From positions 6,212 through 70,211 of the forward strand of contig DATFHG010000080.1 of assembly GCA_035248725.1 (NCBI GenBank): a stretch of DNA of 64,000 nt, written 5' to 3'. Made by a program: the position numbers and the translations under genes. This DNA is from DASPMP01 sp035248725 (lineage in GTDB: Bacteria > Gemmatimonadota > Gemmatimonadetes > Gemmatimonadales > Gemmatimonadaceae). Below are positions 8,664 through 18,208 of this stretch, piece by piece. The notes under the pieces are model-generated. The model worked only from the letters and a program-made list of their open reading frames with translations. It ran no database searches and was not told the origin of the DNA. Within the stretch, counting starts at the first letter, position 1; each line of letters opens with the position of its first letter.

Positions 8664-9056
8664 ATGCCAGATGCCACTCCCCTGACGAACCAGCTCAGCC
8701 GCCGCGAGCGGCAGATCATGGACGTCGTGTACCGACACGAAAAGGTCACCGCCCAGGAAGTTCTCGCCGAGCTGCCGGACCCGCCGAGCTATTCAGCGGT
8801 GCGGGCGATGCTCCGGCTGCTCGAGGAAAAGGGCCACGTGAAACACGAGCAGGACGGCCCACGATATGTCTACATGCCCACGGTGAATCGCGACAAGGCG
8901 CGACGTTCGGCGTTGCGTCACCTCGTGCGCACGTTCTTCGATGGTTCCACCGAGGACGCGGTCGCGGCGCTCTTGCAAAGCGACGGCGGCATCAGCGATC
9001 CGGAGCTGGAACGCCTGTCGCAACTCATCGATGCCGCGCGGAAGGAGGGACGGTGA
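8664..9056 (+). CDS. BlaI/MecI/CopY-family transcriptional repressor
   Basis: 130 residues. N-terminal winged helix (LSRRERQIMDVVYRHEKVTAQEVLAEL then PSYSAVRAMLRLLEEKGHVKHEQDGPRYVYMP), which is the family signature, followed by a C-terminal dimerisation helix region. In known members, the partner membrane peptidase's signalling leads to repressor cleavage and derepression. The ATG at 8664 gives MPDATPLTNQLSRRE; the upstream in-frame extension is Arg/His-rich and unlike the family. The stop overlaps the start of the M56 gene (TGATG), indicating translational coupling. Two matching operators lie at 7369-7403. Confidence 0.95.
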   Translation: MPDATPLTNQLSRRERQIMDVVYRHEKVTAQEVLAELPDPPSYSAVRAMLRLLEEKGHVKHEQDGPRYVYMPTVNRDKARRSALRHLVRTFFDGSTEDAVAALLQSDGGISDPELERLSQLIDAARKEGR

Positions 9057-11011
9057 TGGACATCCTCGACTCGGCCAACTGGTCCGCCGCATTGCTCGGC
9101 GGGATCGTCGAATTCACCGTGCGCGCCACCGTGCTACTCGTCATCGCGCTCGCCGCCGTGCGGGCAATGCGGAGTCGCTCCGCAGCCGCGCGCCATCTGG
9201 TGTGGACGGGAACGGTCGCCGGAGTGCTTCTGCTTCCGTTCCTGAGTGCAACGTTGCCGGAGTGGCGTGTCGCCATCCTGCCCGCGCCGTCACAAGTGAG
9301 CGCGGCGATGCCGGCGCACGAGGTCGTCGCATTGGAGGCGCCAACGCCAGTCGCACCGGAGAACGCTCGCATGACGCCGCGTTCGAGCAACGACGTTCCG
9401 ATGCCGGCGGTTTCGAGCGCGCGAACGGACGTCGTTGCAGCGGCCATCGCGTGGTCCCGCGCCCTCGATGTTGGAACGACGGCGAGCATCGTCTGGCTCG
9501 CCATCGCTGCGCTCCTCCTCGTACGTCTCGCGATCGCGAACGCGCGCGTGTCGTCGTGGCAACGCGCCTCCGTGGAAGTGGACGACGTGCCGCTGTTGAC
9601 GCTCGCGCGCCGGCTCTGTCGCATGCACGGCATCGCGCGGCCAGTGGTCCTGCTCCAGAGTGACGAGACGGACGTCCCTGTCACCTGGGGGATTGTCTAT
9701 CCGGTCATACTGCTTCCCACTGTTGCTCTTGCGTGGGACGAGGAGCAGCGGGTCGCAGTGCTCACGCACGAGCTGGCACACGTGAAGCGGCTCGACGCGC
9801 TGACGCAGCAGATCGGCCAGGTGGCGATGGCTCTGCTGTGGTTTCATCCGCTGTTGTGGCACGCACTGCGTCGCATGCGCGTGGAGCGCGAGCACGCGTG
9901 CGACGACTTCGTCTTGGCGGCGGGTGCTCGTCCGTCGCGTTACGCCGACGATCTCCTCGGCCTCGCGCGCGGCTTGACCCGACCCATGGCGCCCGCCGCC
10001 GCCGCGCTCGCGATGGCGCGGCGCACGGAGCTGGAAGGACGTCTGCTCGCCATCCTCGATCCGCGGCAGCGGCGCGGCTCCGTGCGCCGCGCGCGTGTGG
10101 CGTTGCTGGCCGTCGGCTTGACCGCGTTCATCATTCCCCTGGCGGCGTTTCGGCCAGCACCCCGCTCGATCGTGCGCGCCAGTGCCACGCCGCCGGTGAA
10201 TGGCTGGAGCGCGCCCGCATCGGCTGCGACGATGCCGGTACCGTCGACGCGGGCACACGCCGCAGATCCGATGACGCCGCTCGCACCCAGACCCGAGTCC
10301 CCGACGCTGCCAGCACCCGTGCTGCCGCAGGCGCGGACGACGCGCGATCTCCTCGACGACGCGTTGTTGTTGCGCGTCCGTGCGGACACGGATCCGGTTC
10401 CGATCGACCTGCAAACGCTCATCGAGGTGACGCGCGCAACGCAACGCATGACGTCGGACGCGGAAAAAGGACAGCTGCTGGCCCTGATCGCCAGGCGGTA
10501 TCAGCGCAGCGCCGAGTTGCGCGACGCCTACATCGCGTCAGCGTCGACCATGACGTCCGACGATGAGCGCACCAAGGCGCTGGTCGCACTGCTCGCGCGC
10601 GACTCGCTGCCGCTGGATGCCGTCACCAGGGTGCTCGAGGCGACGGCAGCCATGACGTCCGACGTCAGCAAGGGCGAGGTGCTCAAGCTCATCTCGCCCG
10701 CGACCTACGCCGACACCGCGGTTCAACGCGCGTATCTGAGCGCGATCGTCGCGATGACGAGCGACACCGAGCGGGGCGCCGCCATCGCGAATCTGCTCAG
10801 ACAGCGGAATCTCACCGCGCCGATGCAGCTCGCCCTGCTCGACGCCATCACGCCGATGACGTCGGACGTGGAGAAGGCGAACGCGCTCATGCTCTTCCTC
10901 GATCACCAGGGCGTGGCGAACGAGCGCGTGCGACGGAAATTCTTCACGGCGGCCGAGACCATCACTTCGGACGTTGACTACCGTCGCGTCATGACCGCCG
11001 TGATGAAATGA
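9056..11011 (+). CDS. BlaR1-like M56 metallopeptidase with C-terminal 34-residue repeats
   Basis: 651 residues. Transmembrane segments near 12-36, 48-66, 140-160 and 347-366. The zinc protease motif is HELAH (238-242) in VLTHELAHVKRLDALT, with ERE-HACDD (about 277-284) as the conserved downstream acidic region; this defines family M56 (BlaR1/MecR1). After the last membrane segment comes a proline/alanine-rich linker (about 370-430) and six 34-residue repeats with MTSD cores at about 465, 499, 533, 567, 601 and 636. There is no penicillin-binding SxxK sensor domain as in BlaR1. It is translationally coupled to the BlaI-type repressor. Inference: an envelope sensor whose extracytoplasmic repeats detect something related to the secreted repeat protein. 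Confidence 0.93.
   Translation: MDILDSANWSAALLGGIVEFTVRATVLLVIALAAVRAMRSRSAAARHLVWTGTVAGVLLLPFLSATLPEWRVAILPAPSQVSAAMPAHEVVALEAPTPVAPENARMTPRSSNDVPMPAVSSARTDVVAAAIAWSRALDVGTTASIVWLAIAALLLVRLAIANARVSSWQRASVEVDDVPLLTLARRLCRMHGIARPVVLLQSDETDVPVTWGIVYPVILLPTVALAWDEEQRVAVLTHELAHVKRLDALTQQIGQVAMALLWFHPLLWHALRRMRVEREHACDDFVLAAGARPSRYADDLLGLARGLTRPMAPAAAALAMARRTELEGRLLAILDPRQRRGSVRRARVALLAVGLTAFIIPLAAFRPAPRSIVRASATPPVNGWSAPASAATMPVPSTRAHAADPMTPLAPRPESPTLPAPVLPQARTTRDLLDDALLLRVRADTDPVPIDLQTLIEVTRATQRMTSDAEKGQLLALIARRYQRSAELRDAYIASASTMTSDDERTKALVALLARDSLPLDAVTRVLEATAAMTSDVSKGEVLKLISPATYADTAVQRAYLSAIVAMTSDTERGAAIANLLRQRNLTAPMQLALLDAITPMTSDVEKANALMLFLDHQGVANERVRRKFFTAAETITSDVDYRRVMTAVMK
10448..11008 (+). 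repeat. Six tandem 34-codon MTSD repeats (M56 sensor)
   Basis: Repeat cores MTSDAEK, MTSDDER, MTSDVSK, MTSDTER, MTSDVEK and ITSDVDY recur every 34 residues (35 in the last interval). The same period and core occur in the secreted protein encoded at 7420-8598, indicating a common repeat family within one operon. Confidence 0.85.
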
Positions 11012-11014
11012 CGC

Positions 11015-11908
11015 TCAGCGCGATCCGCTGAGCAGTTTCACGCCGAGCAGCTTGTTCGTGGCCTTGTCGAGGGTGTACTCGAGCAGGCTGCCGGCCTGGT
11101 CGCGCACCTGTCGCACGACCTGGTTCGCCGTATTCGTCGTCTCGCGCACGATGGGCAGGCTGAGAATGCTGCCCACCGTCTTGTCTGCGATGACCTGACC
11201 CGCCGCACCCAGCGTGCGTTCGACGATCGAGCCTGTCGCCTGATCGACGATGCGCTGCAACGTATTCCCGTTGGCCAGCTTCGTGGTGCCAATCACCAAT
11301 GCGCGAACCAGCCCGCCGACGGCGTTGCCCACCGTGCCGACGGTATTCTGCAGCGTGGCGCCAAGCTGCTGCACGATCTCGGGATGATTGTCGACGAACG
11401 TCAGCGTCTGGTCCACGATGTTCACCACGTCGTCGAGATCGACGAGGAGCAGCGCGCGCGCGCGCACGTCCTGAATCGTGAGGTCCACGTTTCCAATCAG
11501 CACGTCGGCCCCGGCGTTCACCTGAACGAGGTTCGCGACCTGCGCGTGGAGGTTCAGCTTGGCGGTGACGCTGTCCACCTTGAGGAAAATGCGCTCGACG
11601 CAGACGTTGGGAATGTCGAGCACCACATCGAAGTCGGGGTACTCGTGCGAGCGCTCCGTGCCCCCGGTGATCGCGCGCGACGTGTCTCCCGGCATCCGCT
11701 GCATGCCGCGCGTCGTGTCCATGCCGACCGCCCGACGGAAACCACGACCGCTGTCCGCCGCGATACACGCGACATGCATGTTGCGCGTGTCCTGGAGTCG
11801 CTGCGTGCCTGGGGCCGCAGCCTGATTCTGCGTTGGCCTGCCCTGCGCGATCGCTAACGGCGCGAATGCAGCGACCAACCCGCCCACGACCAGTGACGTG
11901 TGACGCAT
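11015..11908 (-). CDS. Secreted protein, paralogue of the 12980-13492 product
   Basis: 297 residues with a signal peptide (MRHTSLVVGGLVAAFAPLAIAQ). The core (about 95-190) reads VVLDIPNVCVERIFLKV, NLVQVNAGADVLIGNVDLTI and LLLVDLDDVVNIVDQTLTFVDNHPEIV, and is clearly related to the protein at 12980-13492. The C-terminal third has a repeating helical pattern (LVIGTTKLANGNTLQRIVDQ, IVERTLGAAGQVIADKTVGS). No enzymatic motif. The ATG at 11908 starts the signal peptide; an upstream in-frame ATG at 11950 adds 14 polar residues. It is transcribed divergently from the 12037 gene across a 128-bp gap in which I see no clear promoter. Function unknown. Confidence 0.8.
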   Translation of the reverse strand: MRHTSLVVGGLVAAFAPLAIAQGRPTQNQAAAPGTQRLQDTRNMHVACIAADSGRGFRRAVGMDTTRGMQRMPGDTSRAITGGTERSHEYPDFDVVLDIPNVCVERIFLKVDSVTAKLNLHAQVANLVQVNAGADVLIGNVDLTIQDVRARALLLVDLDDVVNIVDQTLTFVDNHPEIVQQLGATLQNTVGTVGNAVGGLVRALVIGTTKLANGNTLQRIVDQATGSIVERTLGAAGQVIADKTVGSILSLPIVRETTNTANQVVRQVRDQAGSLLEYTLDKATNKLLGVKLLSGSR

Positions 11909-12036
11909 ATATGGAGTACCGGAGCGTTGTTCGAGCGCGTGAACGGACATCACGCGATATCGGCGGCGTCGGTGTGCAAGATCAACGCCGCATCCGCCGA
12001 TCCGGGCACGATTGTTGACGCGCCTCGGCCTCCGTG

Positions 12037-12489
12037 ATGGGTCGCGGCCGATATCTCTGTGCGCTCCTGGCGATCGCCCTCGCTTCGCGAGTGAACGCGC
12101 AGGGCATTGCGTCTCAAGCGGGCACGTCGGCGTGTCCTGCGACCGCCGCCGATACTGCGACGGCGCGTGACACGGCGCGAACCGGGTCCGCGGATTCCGC
12201 GCGCGGCGCCGCTCGCCGCGACAGCTCGGCGCTCCCGTCGCCTGAACACGCGACGATCGTCTTGTATGCCTCCGCCAGCGCACGTGAGGTCCGCTTCGCG
12301 GCGCAGCCACGCATCGTCGTCCGCCTGTGCGGAGCCGTCTCGGATTCGGTGCACGTGCTCGAGCGCCGCAACCTTCCGGAACGCGTTCAGCCGGGCGTGA
12401 CGTACCGGGACGTATTCATCGCCGTCGAGATCATCGGGCACCTCCGCGCCGATTCCCTACGCGCGGCATTCAACCGACCACGGCGATGA
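12037..12489 (+). CDS. Small secreted protein of unknown function
   Basis: 150 residues. Signal peptide MGRGRYLCALLAIALASRVNAQ, then a low-complexity Ala/Thr/Asp/Arg-rich spacer and a compact C-terminal domain (about 70-150) with RIVVRLCGAVSDSVHVLER and VTYRDVFIAVEIIGHLRADSL. Two cysteines remain after cleavage. A GTG three bases upstream is an alternative start. Its stop overlaps the next start (ATGA), so it begins a coupled operon of secreted proteins. Confidence 0.65.
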   Translation: MGRGRYLCALLAIALASRVNAQGIASQAGTSACPATAADTATARDTARTGSADSARGAARRDSSALPSPEHATIVLYASASAREVRFAAQPRIVVRLCGAVSDSVHVLERRNLPERVQPGVTYRDVFIAVEIIGHLRADSLRAAFNRPRR

Positions 12490-12977
12490 GACGCGTCTGG
12501 CTCGCAATCCTGCCATGTCTGGCGACCATCCAGCTGCAGGCCCAGTCCGGCAATGCGGCGCGCTGTCCCGTGGTGGACGGGATTACGGCCAGTGTGTCGA
12601 CGGATGACTCGAGCCGGGCTGGCGCGCCGGCCCCGCCGGCGGCGCCGGTACCCCGCCTCGACGCCCGCACCGCCATCGACACGACGTGGAGCTTCAACGT
12701 GACCGAGCGGACATGGAGTTGGCCTACCCTGGCCGCGTCGGTCGGAGTGGGCCTGAGCGGCGGCTCCGCCGCATCCCGATCAGGTGGCATGACAACTGCG
12801 CCCGACTCGTCGGCTGCCCGCGCGTGGAGCATCTGCGCCGCGGCCAGCGTGGGGATGCGGAATTCGACGCTGACACTGCGCGGCGCGCGCGGCACGGTGC
12901 ACCTGCGTGCCGACGTCAGTGCGTTGCAGCGCGCGGGACGTACCACGCAGGACTCGACGGTTCGACCTCGGAGATGA
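12486..12977 (+). CDS. Small secreted protein of unknown function
   Basis: 163 residues. Signal peptide MRRVWLAILPCLATIQLQAQ. The mature protein begins with a Cys (ARCPVVDGITASVSTDD), has a Pro/Ala stretch, then WSFNVTERTWSWPTLAASVGVG and a C-terminal TLRGARGTVHLRADVSALQR. It is not recognised as any family. It overlaps the preceding gene by 4 bases and ends two bases before the next chosen start, so the three probably form one mRNA. The longer upstream frame is a shadow of the preceding gene. Confidence 0.65.
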   Translation: MRRVWLAILPCLATIQLQAQSGNAARCPVVDGITASVSTDDSSRAGAPAPPAAPVPRLDARTAIDTTWSFNVTERTWSWPTLAASVGVGLSGGSAASRSGGMTTAPDSSAARAWSICAAASVGMRNSTLTLRGARGTVHLRADVSALQRAGRTTQDSTVRPRR

Positions 12978-12979
12978 CG

Positions 12980-13492
12980 ATGAGAACGACGCTCGTATTC
13001 GCTGCCATCGGGCTGTTGCTCGCCGGAGAAAACCTCCACGCGCAACAGCGCGACACGACGCGGCGCACGACCGGCATGCAGACCGCGCGATTCACGGCGA
13101 ACGCGCAGGGACTGACCCCGAATCGCGACGTCATCCTCGAGATCCCGGAGCTCTCGGTCGACTCCATCGGCCTCACGGTGAAGGACGTGAAGGCGCACGT
13201 CGCGCTGGACGCCAACGCGATGAACCTCGTGCAGCTCACCGCCGGCGTCGACGTCGGCATCAAGCAGGTGCAGCTCGGGATCGTCGGCGTGTTCGCGGAG
13301 GCGTATCTCTACGTCGATCTCGACAACGTCGCGCGCATCGTCGATCGCGTCGTCCAGACGCTCGATCGCAACCCCGAGATCCTGACACAGGTGCTCAAGA
13401 CGGTGGATACTGCCGTGAACTCGCTGAATAGCGGGCTCACAGGCCAGCCGCCCGGCGCGTCCACGAGCAACCCTTCCAGACCGCCGCAGTAG
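12980..13492 (+). CDS. Secreted protein, paralogue of the 11015-11908 product
   Basis: 170 residues. Signal peptide MRTTLVFAAIGLLLAGENLHAQ, then a core VILEIPELSVDSIGLTVKDV, NLVQLTAGVDVGIKQVQLGI, LYVDLDNVARIVDRVVQTLDRNPEIL that aligns along its whole length with the divergent gene's core. The start at 12980 places GGAG (12970-12973) six bases upstream; the ATG at 12974 abuts that site and is less likely. Secreted or periplasmic; function unknown. Confidence 0.75.
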   Translation: MRTTLVFAAIGLLLAGENLHAQQRDTTRRTTGMQTARFTANAQGLTPNRDVILEIPELSVDSIGLTVKDVKAHVALDANAMNLVQLTAGVDVGIKQVQLGIVGVFAEAYLYVDLDNVARIVDRVVQTLDRNPEILTQVLKTVDTAVNSLNSGLTGQPPGASTSNPSRPPQ

Positions 13493-13508
13493 TCGATAGC
13501 GTCCCGGC

Positions 13509-13757
13509 ATGCCACCAAAAATCGCTCGGTTCGCCGGCCTGGGTGCGTTCGGTGCGTGCGCGGGGCTGTTCGCGCTCTACCTGCTGATCGCGTGGGTGTC
13601 GCGGCCCACGCGCACCGGCGGTATCGAGCCGACGTTGTCGTGGGTGACCTGGATCGCGCTCGCCGGTGTATTCGCCGCGCTGATCATCGTGCATGTGGCC
13701 ATCGGCCGGCAACTGCTGCTTCTCTCGCGCGGCCCGGAGATCAGGCGTCGGTTATAG
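13509..13757 (+). CDS. Small two-transmembrane protein
   Basis: 82 residues with two hydrophobic segments (about 8-28, FAGLGAFGACAGLFALYLLIAW, and 44-66, VTWIALAGVFAALIIVHVAIG), joined by a short polar loop. It is likely an inner-membrane protein. It follows the secreted-protein genes by 16 bases and ends just before a hairpin terminator. No family is recognised. Confidence 0.6.
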   Translation: MPPKIARFAGLGAFGACAGLFALYLLIAWVSRPTRTGGIEPTLSWVTWIALAGVFAALIIVHVAIGRQLLLLSRGPEIRRRL

Positions 13758-13764
13758 CACGCCA

Positions 13765-13791
13765 ACTCCCCATCCGAAGGCGATGGGGAGT
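13765..13791. terminator. Bidirectional hairpin terminator
   Basis: ACTCCCCATC (13765-13774) pairs perfectly with GATGGGGAGT (13782-13791) around a 7-base loop. It lies between two convergent transcription units (secreted-protein operon and gyrB). There is no strong T run on either side, so termination may depend on the hairpin alone or on Rho. Confidence 0.6.
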
Positions 13792-13796
13792 GGAGC

Positions 13797-15761
<1,965 letters not shown>

Positions 15762-15796
15762 GTTTAAACACTTGATTGTGGTCCGAACGAACACCG

Positions 15797-15825
15797 AAAA
15801 TATGGTCGCCCGGCAGCGCCTTCAA
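15797..15825 (-). promoter_or_regulatory. gyrB promoter
   Basis: On the minus strand a -35 element TTGAAG (15825-15820) and -10 element TATTTT (15802-15797) are separated by exactly 17 bases. Transcription would start near 15790, giving a leader of about 30 nt to the gyrB ATG at 15761. Confidence 0.6.
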
Positions 15826-15924
15826 ACTAACCTTTCGCACCCCTGAAAGCAACGACGTCATGAGGTCATAAATTTCGACACCGCAATCATTTACACATTC
15901 GCGGTGCGGCGAAAAGGAAAGTGA

Positions 15925-16233
15925 TTAGCGGGCCAGCTGCCACCGGATTTTCTTGATCGCCAAGCGGCCCGTCCGCTGGTTCAATCGGCGCAGCAGTTCC
16001 GGCTCCATGAGCGACAGCTCCGTCATCCACGCGTTCGTCGTGACGGACACGAAAAGCGTCCCCGTCTGCGTGATCGACGTCGGTTCCGTCACCCGCGCGA
16101 TCTGCGGACCTACGAGCTGCTTCCAATCGGGAATCACGGAGGCCTGAGCGATCCGGTCCGCGATCCCGGATTGCCGGAGGACGTCGCCCATCACGTCGCC
16201 GAGCTGCTTCGGGCGTCGCTTCTTCTCGGTCAT
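15925..16233 (-). CDS. dciA: DciA-family (DUF721) replicative helicase operator
   Basis: 102 residues. It contains the DUF721 core WKQLVGPQIARVTEPTSI, GTLFVSVTTNAWMTELSLME and LLRRLNQRTG. DciA proteins load or assist DnaB helicase in bacteria lacking DnaC/DnaI. The ATG at 16233 overlaps the recF stop (ATGA), and the order recF-dciA-gyrB is the arrangement known from other bacteria near dnaA. A long upstream open extension in this frame lies inside recF and is not coding. Confidence 0.88.
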   Translation of the reverse strand: MTEKKRRPKQLGDVMGDVLRQSGIADRIAQASVIPDWKQLVGPQIARVTEPTSITQTGTLFVSVTTNAWMTELSLMEPELLRRLNQRTGRLAIKKIRWQLAR

Positions 16234-17357
16234 GGCGCGATCGCACCTCCGGCGACGCGACGGCGTGGCAGGTCCGTGAGCTCCGCGGGGATGTCGTTGT
16301 CCCGCGGCACCACGAGCACGGTCTGACCGATGCCGATCGTCGCGATGAGGGTGAGCACGCGACTCGCGCGCCGCTCGTCGAGCTCGGCGAAGGGATCGTC
16401 CAGCAGAAATACCGGCGCTGCGCCGCACGCATCGCGCAGCGTTTCGGCCTCCAGCGTGCGCAGCGCGATCGCGGCAGTCCGCTGCTGGCCGGCCGAGCCG
16501 AAGACGCGCAGCTCGCGGCCGTCCAGCTCGAGCGCGAGGTCGTCCCGATGCGGCCCCACCTGCGTGACGCCGAACCGCACGTCCGTCGCGCGGCGCGCGG
16601 CCAGCGCTTCGGCGAGCGCGCCCTCGGCACTCTCGGCGTTGACATCCACGTTCGTGACATAGCGCAGCGTCGCGGAGCCCCGCTCTCCGATCGCCTCGCA
16701 GCGTTCGCGAAACCGTCCTGCCACCTGCTGCACCCACATGCGGCGCGCGCGCGCGAGGCGTGCCCCGTGCTCGGCGAGCGGCGGCTCCCACACGGCGATG
16801 GCGTCGTGCGACGCGCTCGTGCCGCGCCGCGCCGCGTCGCGCAATGCGGCGTTCCGGCGATCCAGCGCCGCGCGGTACTCCTGCAACGCGCGGAGATAAC
16901 CCCGTGAGCTCAGCGACAGCATGATGTCGAGAAAGCGACGACGCGCGCTCGCCCCGGCGGCGACGATGTCGACGTCTCCCGGAGAGAACATCACCGCGGG
17001 CAGACTGCCCAGGGCGTCACTCATGCGGTCCACGATCGCATCGTCCAGGCGCACGCGTTTCTTGCGGCCTGCGCGGTCGAAACCGATGGCGACGCGACGC
17101 GAGGCGGGCGCGCAGATCGATGCGTCGATGTAGAAGGCGTCGGCGCCGAATCGCACGACGTCCGCGTCACGGGCGCCGCGCACCGACCGCAGCAGACTCA
17201 GATAGTAGATCGCCTCGAGCAGGTTGGTCTTCCCCTGCCCGTTGTCGCCGACGACCGCCACGCCCGCGTTCGGCAGCTCGAGCTCGAGACGCTCGAAGTT
17301 GCGGAAGTTGCGGAGCGCGAGCGTCGCGACGATGGCGCGCGGATATGCGTCCAGCAC
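16230..17357 (-). CDS. recF: DNA repair and recombination protein RecF
   Basis: 375 residues, the usual length. Walker A GDNGQGKTNLLEAIYYLSLLR (about 38-58, quoted in part), the RecF/SMC signature FGSAGQQRT and Walker B VFLLDDPFAELDERR. RecF loads RecA at gaps with RecO and RecR. The first codon is GTG at 17357, 18 bases after the stop of the enoyl-CoA hydratase gene. Its end overlaps dciA by 4 bases. Confidence 0.95.
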   Translation of the reverse strand: MLDAYPRAIVATLALRNFRNFERLELELPNAGVAVVGDNGQGKTNLLEAIYYLSLLRSVRGARDADVVRFGADAFYIDASICAPASRRVAIGFDRAGRKKRVRLDDAIVDRMSDALGSLPAVMFSPGDVDIVAAGASARRRFLDIMLSLSSRGYLRALQEYRAALDRRNAALRDAARRGTSASHDAIAVWEPPLAEHGARLARARRMWVQQVAGRFRERCEAIGERGSATLRYVTNVDVNAESAEGALAEALAARRATDVRFGVTQVGPHRDDLALELDGRELRVFGSAGQQRTAAIALRTLEAETLRDACGAAPVFLLDDPFAELDERRASRVLTLIATIGIGQTVLVVPRDNDIPAELTDLPRRRVAGGAIAP

Positions 17358-17375
17358 GTCGACCGCCCTCGGCCG

Positions 17376-18161
17376 CTACTTGCCGCGAAACGTGGGGGCT
17401 CGCTTCTCGACAAACGCGGCCGTGCCTTCCTGCATGTCTTGCGTGCTCGCGAGCAGTCCGAACGCGGCCGCCTCCATCGCGAGGGCGTCATCCATGTCGA
17501 TATCCGCGCCGCGGTTCACGGCTTCGATACAGTGCGCGAGCGCGAGCGGTCCGTTGGCGAGCATCTGCTGCAGCATGGCGCGGGCGGCGTCGACGACCTT
17601 CTCGTTCGCGCCGACGACGCGATTCACCAACCCGACGCGATACGCTTCGGCGGCGTCGATCATTTCGCCGGTGAGCAGGAGCTGGAGCGCGCGTCCCCGG
17701 CCCACCAGCCGCGTGAGCCGCTGCGTGCCGCCGTACCCCGGTATGATGCCGAGCTTGACCTCGGGCTGTCCGAACTTCGCCGCCTCGGACGCGATGCGGA
17801 CGTGACACGCCATCGCCAGCTCGCAACCGCCACCGAGCGCAAACCCGTTGATCGCCGCGATCACCGGCTTGGGCGACGTCTCGATGCGACGAAACACGTC
17901 CTGCCCGCGCCGCGCGAGCGCGTACGCTTCGGCCGAGGATTTCGCGCGGAGCTCGGCGATGTCCGCTCCCGCGACGAACGCGCGTCCGGCGCCCGTGAGG
18001 ATCGCCGCGGCGACGTCGCTGCTGCCGCGCATCGCGTCGACGGCGCGGCTCAGCTCGAGCATCGTCGCGTCGTTGAGCGCGTTCAGCTTGTCGGGCCGAT
18101 TGAGCGTGATGGTCGCGATGCGGTCGGCCACCTCGTACGTCAGAAACTGATAGGCTGTCAT
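17376..18161 (-). CDS. Enoyl-CoA hydratase/isomerase (crotonase family)
   Basis: 261 residues. Crotonase fold with oxyanion-hole segments AFVAGADIAEL and GFALGGGCELAMACH. The two catalytic glutamates are present at the canonical 20-residue spacing (Glu114 in GGCELAM, Glu134 in QPEVKLG), followed by GIIPGYGGTQRL. This supports hydration of 2-enoyl-CoA in fatty-acid beta-oxidation. The ATG at 18161 begins MTAYQFLTYEVADRIATITLNRP, the typical N-terminus. It sits where dnaN usually precedes recF, which is unusual. It is divergent from topoisomerase IB. Confidence 0.93.
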   Translation of the reverse strand: MTAYQFLTYEVADRIATITLNRPDKLNALNDATMLELSRAVDAMRGSSDVAAAILTGAGRAFVAGADIAELRAKSSAEAYALARRGQDVFRRIETSPKPVIAAINGFALGGGCELAMACHVRIASEAAKFGQPEVKLGIIPGYGGTQRLTRLVGRGRALQLLLTGEMIDAAEAYRVGLVNRVVGANEKVVDAARAMLQQMLANGPLALAHCIEAVNRGADIDMDDALAMEAAAFGLLASTQDMQEGTAAFVEKRAPTFRGK

Positions 18162-18208
18162 CGCCGTCAATTTACGAGCGGACTGCTTCTTGCGCCGGAT
18201 GTGTCCGT

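Noticed and set aside
9056..11011. Classical beta-lactam sensor BlaR1/MecR1
   Set aside because: The M56 domain is present but the region after the last membrane helix is proline-rich linker plus MTSD repeats with no SxxK, SxN or KTG motifs, and no beta-lactamase gene lies nearby.
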